Assembly (NCBI GenBank): GCA_964498065.1
Contig: CAZCFZ010000123.1
Span: 1 to 10,282, forward strand
DNA length: 10,282 nucleotides
Direction: 5' to 3'
Source: FEN-1297 sp964498065
GTDB taxonomy: Bacteria; Bacteroidota; Ignavibacteria; Ignavibacteriales; Ignavibacteriaceae
The position numbers and the translations under genes are program-made. This document shows, piece by piece, positions 5,160 through 10,282 of this stretch (its first letter is position 1; each line of letters begins with the position of its first letter). The notes beneath the pieces were generated by a model. It was not told where the DNA came from. It was given only the letters and a program-made list of their open reading frames with translations, and did no database searches.

Positions 5160-7406
5160 TTATTCATACCTCAAACTCTTAATTGGATTTGCTCTTGCAG
5201 CCCTAACAGCATGTATACTTACAGTTAATAGAGCAATAAGTAAAGCAAGAACTCCAGACAAAATGAAAATCCAAAGATTCATATTTATCCTGTATGCAAA
5301 ATCTTTAAGCCAGTTGTTCATAAAATAATAAGCGACCGGCCAGGCAATTATATTCGCAATTAAAACCCATTTTGTAAATTCTTTTGAAAGCAGGAAAACA
5401 ATTCCTGAGACGGATGAACCTAATGCTTTTCTAATGCCGATCTCTTTCGTTCTCCTTTCAGCAGTGAAAGCTGCTAAACCGAATAAACCGAGACATGCAA
5501 TGAATATTGCTAAAATTGAAAATGCAGTAAAAAGTTCGCTGGTTTTTTGCTCTGATAAATATAATCTGCTTATATCCTGATCAATAAAGTAGTATTCAAA
5601 CGGTTTTCCCGGTACGAATTTTTTCCATTCACTTTTAATATATGCGAGAACATTGCTGACATTGGTTGTTTTCAATCTGATCGGAAGATACGCAGTCTGG
5701 CCTAACCCAAGCGTGATTATTAAAGGCTGTATCTTTTGGTGTAAAGATTCATAATGAAAATCTTTCAATACACCAATTATATTAAAAGGAGTATTTCTTC
5801 CCACTACAAAAATTCTTTTGCCTATCGGATCATTTAATCCGAATAATTTTACAGCGCTTTCATTTAGAACTACCGATTGAGTGTCTGAAGGAAATTGATT
5901 TGAAAAATATCTTCCGCTTTCCAGTTGAATTCCCATCGTCTTTACAAAATTATAATCAGTTGACATGAATGACATAAGATAATTCTGCGCACCCGGAACA
6001 TTATCAGCTTTAAATAAAGTCTGGCTGAAAGGCTTTCCCGGTACATCATCAGAGTTGGATGCAGCGGCTATTTCAGGATTTTTCATTAATTCGTCTTTAA
6101 ATGCCTGTGCGTGATTTTCAAGCGCCCAGGCACGCTGAATTACAAGAATATGGGCCTTATCAAAACCAAGTTTTGTTGTTTGAATATATCTTAATTGACT
6201 ATATACTATGAAAGTACCAATGAAAAGAATAATAGAAATAGAAAATTGAAATACTACAAGACCGCTTCTCAGCATATTTCCTTTGTTACCGGCAGCTTTC
6301 CCTTTTAGAACTTTGACCGGCTGAAATGAAGAAAGGAAAAATGAAGGGTAACTTCCGGCAATTACTCCTACAATCAATACAATTAAAAGTATTGCAGGAA
6401 TTATTAACCAATTATTTAAATAGTTAGTACTAAGCTGCTTTCCGGCTAAATTACCGAAAGCTGGAAGAAGCAATTCTACTAATATTATGGACACAAATAC
6501 CGATATTAATGTTAGTAAAAATGATTCTGCTAAAAATTGTTTTATTAATTGAGGCCTGTTAGAACCTAAAACTTTCCTTATTCCAACTTCTTTTGATCGT
6601 GTCGATGAACGGGCTGTTGAAAGATTCATAAAATTTATGCAAGCAATAAGAAGTATGAAAAGCGCAATTATCGAGAAAATGTATATATACTTTATATCAC
6701 CATTAGGTTCCAACTCATGATCTAAATGCGAGTAAAGATGGATTGAAGTAATTGGTTCTAAATAAAATTTATATGCGTTGCCTTTTTTCTGCCATTCATC
6801 ATAATGCATTCCCAAAGCTTGATACAATTGAGGACCAGCATATTTTTTGATAAGATCTGGAAATTTTGCATCTAGTTTTTTTACAGATGCACCTTTTCTT
6901 AAAACAATATAGGTGTAAAAATTATTATTNNNNNNNNNNNNNNNNNNNNNNNNNNNNNNNNNNNNNNNNNNNNNNNNNNNNNNNNNNNNNNNNNNNNNNN
7001 NNNNNNNNNNNNNNNNNNNNNNNNNNNNNTCAAATAAAGTTGAATCTGCCCAGAAGAATCTGGTTTCATTAAAAACATTGTTCTTATATCGTATTAACAT
7101 ATTTGCAGTCGGCATAATTCTGGCGTAATGCAGTATTTCAGGATAATCACGAACCAGTGCAGCACCTAAGGGAGGAGGAGTAAGAGCCATGTTTAATTCT
7201 CTTCCCTCTATTTTGGCATCTGCCTGTACTCTATAAATCTGTTCATAATTTTTATTGAATTTATCGTAGCTTAGCTCTTCGTGTACATAAAGCATAATCA
7301 TAATACACGCAGCAATACCTATTGCAAAACCGAGTATATTTATTAAAGAATAAGCTTTGTATTTAAATATATTTCTTACAGCAATTTTTAAATAATTTTT
7401 TAGCAA
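5160..7406 (-). CDS. ABC transporter permease B (double MacB-PCD/FtsX), contains assembly gap
   Basis: Second paralogue of the tandem permeases, 748 codons as drawn including 34 unknown residues. I chose the TTG start at 7406: GGAGG (7413-7417) lies six bases upstream, and the product then begins MLKNYLKIAVRN, aligned with permease A. A longer frame to a GTG at 7514 adds 36 residues from repeat DNA and has no counterpart in the paralogues. Coupling motifs are KEVGIRKVLG (272-281) and KEIGIRKALG (654-663), each within an FtsX core; the C-terminus is RANPIKSLRYE. Residues about 126-159 of the first periplasmic domain are Ns. By alignment with A and C that stretch should hold about 87-91 residues, so the true protein is likely near 803 residues. 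The role is as for its paralogues: an ATP-driven permease lacking a local ATPase. It follows permease A by 256 bases. Confidence 0.85.
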   Translation of the reverse strand: MLKNYLKIAVRNIFKYKAYSLINILGFAIGIAACIMIMLYVHEELSYDKFNKNYEQIYRVQADAKIEGRELNMALTPPPLGAALVRDYPEILHYARIMPTANMLIRYKNNVFNETRFFWADSTLFXXXXXXXXXXXXXXXXXXXXXXXXXXXXXXXXXXNNNFYTYIVLRKGASVKKLDAKFPDLIKKYAGPQLYQALGMHYDEWQKKGNAYKFYLEPITSIHLYSHLDHELEPNGDIKYIYIFSIIALFILLIACINFMNLSTARSSTRSKEVGIRKVLGSNRPQLIKQFLAESFLLTLISVFVSIILVELLLPAFGNLAGKQLSTNYLNNWLIIPAILLIVLIVGVIAGSYPSFFLSSFQPVKVLKGKAAGNKGNMLRSGLVVFQFSISIILFIGTFIVYSQLRYIQTTKLGFDKAHILVIQRAWALENHAQAFKDELMKNPEIAAASNSDDVPGKPFSQTLFKADNVPGAQNYLMSFMSTDYNFVKTMGIQLESGRYFSNQFPSDTQSVVLNESAVKLFGLNDPIGKRIFVVGRNTPFNIIGVLKDFHYESLHQKIQPLIITLGLGQTAYLPIRLKTTNVSNVLAYIKSEWKKFVPGKPFEYYFIDQDISRLYLSEQKTSELFTAFSILAIFIACLGLFGLAAFTAERRTKEIGIRKALGSSVSGIVFLLSKEFTKWVLIANIIAWPVAYYFMNNWLKDFAYRINMNLWIFILSGVLALLIALLTVSIHAVRAARANPIKSLRYE
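6930..7029. other. Assembly gap (100 Ns) inside permease B
   Basis: Exactly 100 consecutive Ns, a conventional placeholder for a gap of unknown size. The reading frame resumes correctly on both sides (WADSTLF before and NNNFYTYIVLRKG after, in gene direction). The paralogues have 87 (A) and 91 (C) residues between these points, so the missing DNA is more likely about 260-275 bases. Confidence 0.97.
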
Positions 7407-7412
7407 AATATT

Positions 7413-7417
7413 CCTCC
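7413..7417 (-). promoter_or_regulatory. Ribosome binding site that fixes the TTG start of permease B
   Basis: GGAGG on the minus strand, six bases before TTG at 7406. It is the strongest Shine-Dalgarno in the window and decides the start, because the TTG start gives the same N-terminus as permeases A and C. Confidence 0.8.
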
Positions 7418-7460
7418 GTTTTAACTTATAAATCCCATATATATATGCCTTAAAAAGTAG

Positions 7461-7491
7461 ATTATAAAAACCATTTTTTCTGGCTAAACAA
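7461..7491 (-). promoter_or_regulatory. Possible promoter for permease B
   Basis: A perfect TATAAT (7461-7466) lies 55 bases before the TTG start. A weak -35-like TTGTTT (7486-7491) sits at a long 19-base spacing. The position resembles the TATAAT before permease C. The high AT content makes chance matches likely. Confidence 0.25.
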
Positions 7492-7509
7492 TTTGCAATA
7501 AAAAAGCTG

Positions 7510-7559
7510 CCCACTTCCCTTCTGTCAAAGCTCGGCCTCGATAAGACTGATTGATAAAG
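7510..7559. repeat. Repeat C, copy 2, degenerate
   Basis: It shares CCCACTTCCCTTCTGTC and then GCTCGGCCTCG with copy 1 (4926-4974), followed by AAGACTGATTG against GAGACTGGTTG. Substitutions (CAAAGC for CGAGGC, ATAAG for CCGAG) destroy both internal hairpins, so this copy appears decayed. Confidence 0.55.
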
Positions 7560-7585
7560 TGATGTAGAAATTAAGCATTTTTTGG

Positions 7586-7625
7586 GCCTCTCCTAAATCC
7601 TCCCCAAAGGGAAGGACTTTTAAAA
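7586..7625. repeat. Repeat A, copy 2
   Basis: It carries TCCTAAATCC, then an imperfect hairpin, TCCTCCCC (7598-7605) and GGGAAGGA (7609-7616) with one mismatch, then CTTTTAAAA. The layout matches the copy at 5036-5075, whose stem is longer and perfect. Confidence 0.6.
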
Positions 7626-7661
7626 ATCCCCTTTCCTTTGAAAAGGGTTTGGGGATGGGCT
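7626..7661. repeat. Repeat B, copy 2, abutting the permease A stop
   Basis: An outer stem ATCCCC (7626-7631) with GGGGAT (7651-7656) and an inner stem CCTTT (7635-7639) with AAAGG (7642-7646) form one hairpin with an internal loop. It ends GGGGATGGGCT, one base before the stop codon. In the permease A transcript this would be a 3' hairpin, but no U-run follows in that direction, so strong intrinsic termination is not evident. Confidence 0.6.
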
Positions 7662-7662
7662 C

Positions 7663-10107
7663 TTATTCATACCGTAAACTTTTTACCGGGTTTGCCGTTG
7701 CGGCTTTTATTGCCTGAATACTTACGGTAAGCAATGCAATAATTAAAACAATACATCCTGCAAAAGTAAAAATCCACCAGTTAATGTTGATTCTATAAGC
7801 AAATTCCTGCAGCCATTTATTCATAAAATAATAAGCGAAAGGCCATGCAATTATATTGGCAATAATAATCCACTTAATAAATTCTTTTGATAGCATTAGA
7901 AAGATCGATGGAACTGAAGCACCTAGTACTTTTCTAACACCTATTTCTTTTGTTTTTTGTTCTGCAAGAAAAGTAGCTAAGCCGAATAATCCAAGGCAGG
8001 CAACAATAATTGCAAGCGCTGAAAAAGAAAGGGCTATAAATCCCACCCGGCGATCAGCTTTGTAAACTTCGTTAAACGAATCATCCATGAATTTGTAGCT
8101 GAACGGCATGCCGGAAGACATTCTTTTCCATTTGACTTCAGCTTCTTTCAATATCATAGGAATTTTAGAGGCGGTTACTTTAAATGAAATAAGACCTGTG
8201 CTTCTTTTAAGTAAAAGGCCAAGAGGACCGATGTCTTGATGAAAAGATTCGAAGTGAAAATCTTTTACTACACCAATAATATTATACTTAACAATCTTCC
8301 CACCGTTTTCCCAAGTGTAAACCGAATTGTTGATTGGATTTTCTTTAGCGTTTGCAGATAAATTATAACCAAGTTGTTTAACTGCCGCTTCATTAAGAAT
8401 AATTGATGAGGAATCCGAGCCGAATTCATGTGAAAAATTCCTTCCTTGAACTATTTTAATTCCAAGAGTTTTTAAATAATCGTAATCAATCTTCCAGCTT
8501 TGCATTGTAAGCCCACTTTCTGCTGCTTGAGATGCTTCCTTGTAAAAAGCATTAAAATTCCTTAAGGAAGGAATAGGCAGAAAACCTGATGTAGTTCCGG
8601 AAATTACACCGGGAACATTAAGCATTTCATTTTTATATGCGTCAACATTTCTTCCGAGATTATAAGCATCATTTATAATTAACACCTGATCCTTTTGATA
8701 ACCGAGATTTGTATTTTGAATATAATTGAGCTGATTATAAATAATAATTGTTCCCGTAATTAATATAATAGAAGTAGCAAATTGAAATACTACAAGCACG
8801 CTTCTTAATCCGCCGCTTTTACTGCCGGTTGATAATTTCCCTTTAATTATCTGAATCGGATTAAAGCGTGAAAGGAAAAAAGCCGGATAGCTGCCGGCAA
8901 TAAACCCAACTATGAAAGGTAATGAAACCAGGAAAATTAAAATTGAAGATGAATATAAATCGTTAGTACTTAATTCTTTTCCTGAAAGATTATTAAAAAA
9001 AGGTAAGACGTTATATACAATTGCAACAGCGAGAATAACTGAAATTAATGCTGTTAAAGTAGATTCCGTAAGAAATTGATAGATAAGATTCTTTTTTTCT
9101 GTTCCCAGAACTTTCCTGATTCCTACTTCCCGTGCACGATTTGCCGAACGGGCGGTTGTAAGATTCATAAAATTTATACATGCAATAAGCAATATAAAAA
9201 AAGCAACCGCAGAAAAAATATAAACATATTGTATAGTACCCGTAGGACTTATTTCCTGAATGCGCTTTGAAAAAAGATGAATATCAGTTAGAGGGATAAG
9301 CGAATATTTAAGCCTGTTACCTGCTCTGTCAAATTCTTCTTTCGTTATATGCATATATTTTTGAGCATAAGGGTAAACATATTTATTGTTGAAAAGCTCA
9401 AAATTCTTTTCAAAATCTTTATAATTAACTCCTTTTTTTAACAAAAGATAAGTATGGAAATTTGATGATATAAGATTGCCCCAGTCATAGTCCAAATTTT
9501 GCATCGGGAAAAGAAAATCAAACCTTAAGTGCGAGTTAAAAGGCATATCTTTTATAACTGCCGTAACTTTATATAGAGTTCTTCCGTTGTCGGTTGTTTC
9601 AATAAATTTGCCGACGGCATCAACAGTATTAAAATATTTTTTGGCAATTGATTCGGTGATTACAACTGTATTAGGTTCATTCAGTATTTTATCCGTGTTG
9701 CCGGCTATGGTTTTAAATGTAAATACTTTAAAGAATGTTGAATCTACATAAGCGATCCCCGTTTCGGTATTAAAATTATTTCCTTTTTTTACAAGCTTTT
9801 TCCCGGCCCAATTATATATCCTTGTGTATTCTTTTACCTGAGGAAAATCCTGTTTCAGCAAAGGTCCCATTAAATCCGGAACAACGGGTATGGCAAGTTC
9901 CGTATTTCCGAATTTTAAATCCGTATTTATCCGGTAAATCTGATCGGCTTTTTTATTAAACCTATCATAACTCAATTCATTTTTAATATAAAGAAGAATC
10001 AATAAACAGCAGGCAATACCGATAGCTAGGCCTGTGATATTAATAAATGAATATGTTTTGAACCTTAGTAAATTTCTAAAAGCTACTTTTAAATAATTTT
10101 TTAACAT
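7663..10107 (-). CDS. ABC transporter permease A (double MacB-PCD/FtsX)
   Basis: The first and longest of the three tandem paralogues, 814 residues and complete. It has two MacB/FtsX units: predicted helices near 21-41, 293-315, 345-369, 388-412, 436-457, 687-712, 738-762 and 775-797, with periplasmic domains at about 42-292 and 458-686. Coupling motifs are REVGIRKVLG (326-335) and KEIGVRKVLG (720-729). The ATG start at 10107 has AGAGG six bases upstream (10114-10118) and gives MLKNYLKVAFRN, which sets the N-terminal pattern of the group. Compared with permease C, the second periplasmic domain carries an insertion near residues 582-605 (NAKENPINNSVYTWENGGK region). The C-terminus ATANPVKSLRYE is identical to permease C. 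There is no ATP-binding subunit, membrane-fusion protein or outer-membrane channel beside it. Substrate unknown. Confidence 0.92.
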   Translation of the reverse strand: MLKNYLKVAFRNLLRFKTYSFINITGLAIGIACCLLILLYIKNELSYDRFNKKADQIYRINTDLKFGNTELAIPVVPDLMGPLLKQDFPQVKEYTRIYNWAGKKLVKKGNNFNTETGIAYVDSTFFKVFTFKTIAGNTDKILNEPNTVVITESIAKKYFNTVDAVGKFIETTDNGRTLYKVTAVIKDMPFNSHLRFDFLFPMQNLDYDWGNLISSNFHTYLLLKKGVNYKDFEKNFELFNNKYVYPYAQKYMHITKEEFDRAGNRLKYSLIPLTDIHLFSKRIQEISPTGTIQYVYIFSAVAFFILLIACINFMNLTTARSANRAREVGIRKVLGTEKKNLIYQFLTESTLTALISVILAVAIVYNVLPFFNNLSGKELSTNDLYSSSILIFLVSLPFIVGFIAGSYPAFFLSRFNPIQIIKGKLSTGSKSGGLRSVLVVFQFATSIILITGTIIIYNQLNYIQNTNLGYQKDQVLIINDAYNLGRNVDAYKNEMLNVPGVISGTTSGFLPIPSLRNFNAFYKEASQAAESGLTMQSWKIDYDYLKTLGIKIVQGRNFSHEFGSDSSSIILNEAAVKQLGYNLSANAKENPINNSVYTWENGGKIVKYNIIGVVKDFHFESFHQDIGPLGLLLKRSTGLISFKVTASKIPMILKEAEVKWKRMSSGMPFSYKFMDDSFNEVYKADRRVGFIALSFSALAIIVACLGLFGLATFLAEQKTKEIGVRKVLGASVPSIFLMLSKEFIKWIIIANIIAWPFAYYFMNKWLQEFAYRININWWIFTFAGCIVLIIALLTVSIQAIKAATANPVKSLRYE

Positions 10108-10282
10108 AAAACCCCTCTTGATTTATTACGACTTTGTAATCTGCATTTATAATAAAATATTTCTTTAATTTTTATCAGTCTTTTTTCGATGTATTTATAA
10201 TTAATATTTTTTAAGTATTTAAATTTTGCAAATTATTATTAATTATTTAGACTTAAATTCAGATAGAACGTTACAATATATA
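10108..10282. other. AT-rich upstream region of permease A
   Basis: These 175 bases up to the window edge have no ORF worth calling. They hold the AGAGG ribosome binding site (10114-10118) and, on the minus strand, a TATAAA (10146-10151) 38 bases before the start with no convincing -35 box. A promoter for permease A is expected here but not proven. Confidence 0.4.

Larger units (their letters stand above)
7407..7662. repeat. Repeat-rich spacer between permeases A and B
   Basis: This 256-bp spacer has no gene. From the permease B side it contains the B leader with its ribosome binding site and a TATAAT match (7407-7509), repeat C (7510-7559), a short AT-rich linker, repeat A (7586-7625) and repeat B (7626-7661) up to the permease A stop. 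The order C-A-B is the same as in the 4806-5159 spacer, but the 10-bp hairpin and the A-B linker found there are absent, and repeat C has lost most of its palindromes. Confidence 0.7.

Noticed and set aside
5143..5328. Plus-strand frame overlapping repeat B and the end of permease B
   Set aside because: It starts in the G-rich repeat and runs antisense to the conserved permease C-terminus.
6866..7072. Plus-strand frame crossing the N gap
   Set aside because: Half of it is unknown sequence and it is antisense to permease B.
7856..8065. Plus-strand frame inside permease A
   Set aside because: Antisense shadow of a conserved membrane and coupling region.
9076..9270. Plus-strand Cys/Lys-rich frame inside permease A
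   Set aside because: The apparent cysteine motifs come from the reverse complement of the LLIACINFMNL core, not a zinc-binding protein.

Overview
The window is AT-rich DNA whose recognisable genes all lie on the minus strand. Protein style (paired MacB/FtsX permeases ending in SLRYE, and a sensor module typical of Bacteroidota histidine kinases) points to the Bacteroidota/Ignavibacteriota/Chlorobiota group. Clear Shine-Dalgarno sequences before the permease genes (GGAGG, AGGAG, AGAGG) fit Ignavibacteriota better than typical Bacteroidota; this placement is an inference. A run of exactly 100 Ns shows the source is a scaffolded draft assembly, perhaps a metagenome bin.

Layout in transcription order (high to low coordinates): upstream AT-rich DNA (10108-10282); permease A (7663-10107); a repeat-rich spacer (7407-7662); permease B (5160-7406, TTG start, with an assembly gap inside); a second spacer rich in repeats and palindromes (4806-5159); permease C (2406-4805); a 112-bp element with perfect 22-bp terminal inverted repeats (2282-2393); an unrecognised 120-codon ORF that opens inside that element (1934-2296); a 292-bp spacer; a membrane-anchored PAS plus SpoIIE/PP2C phosphatase (229-1641); and AT-rich DNA with no visible gene (1-228).

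The three permeases are paralogues of about 800 residues. Each has two MacB-type periplasmic domains and two FtsX cores, so eight predicted membrane segments. No ABC ATPase is encoded here, so they must use one encoded elsewhere or act in a way not visible from this sequence. The spacers after permeases A and B carry the same ordered set of dispersed repeats (B, A and C, reading with transcription). The permease C end keeps only the first dozen bases of repeat B before the inverted-repeat element, which suggests a rearrangement there.

The phosphatase is the most distinctive gene. Its N-terminal half looks like the input half of an NtrY-like PAS histidine kinase, but the kinase core is replaced by a complete PP2C/SpoIIE catalytic domain. 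No anti-sigma kinase or STAS antagonist gene is visible beside it. I see no tRNA, rRNA, CRISPR array or intact transposase.
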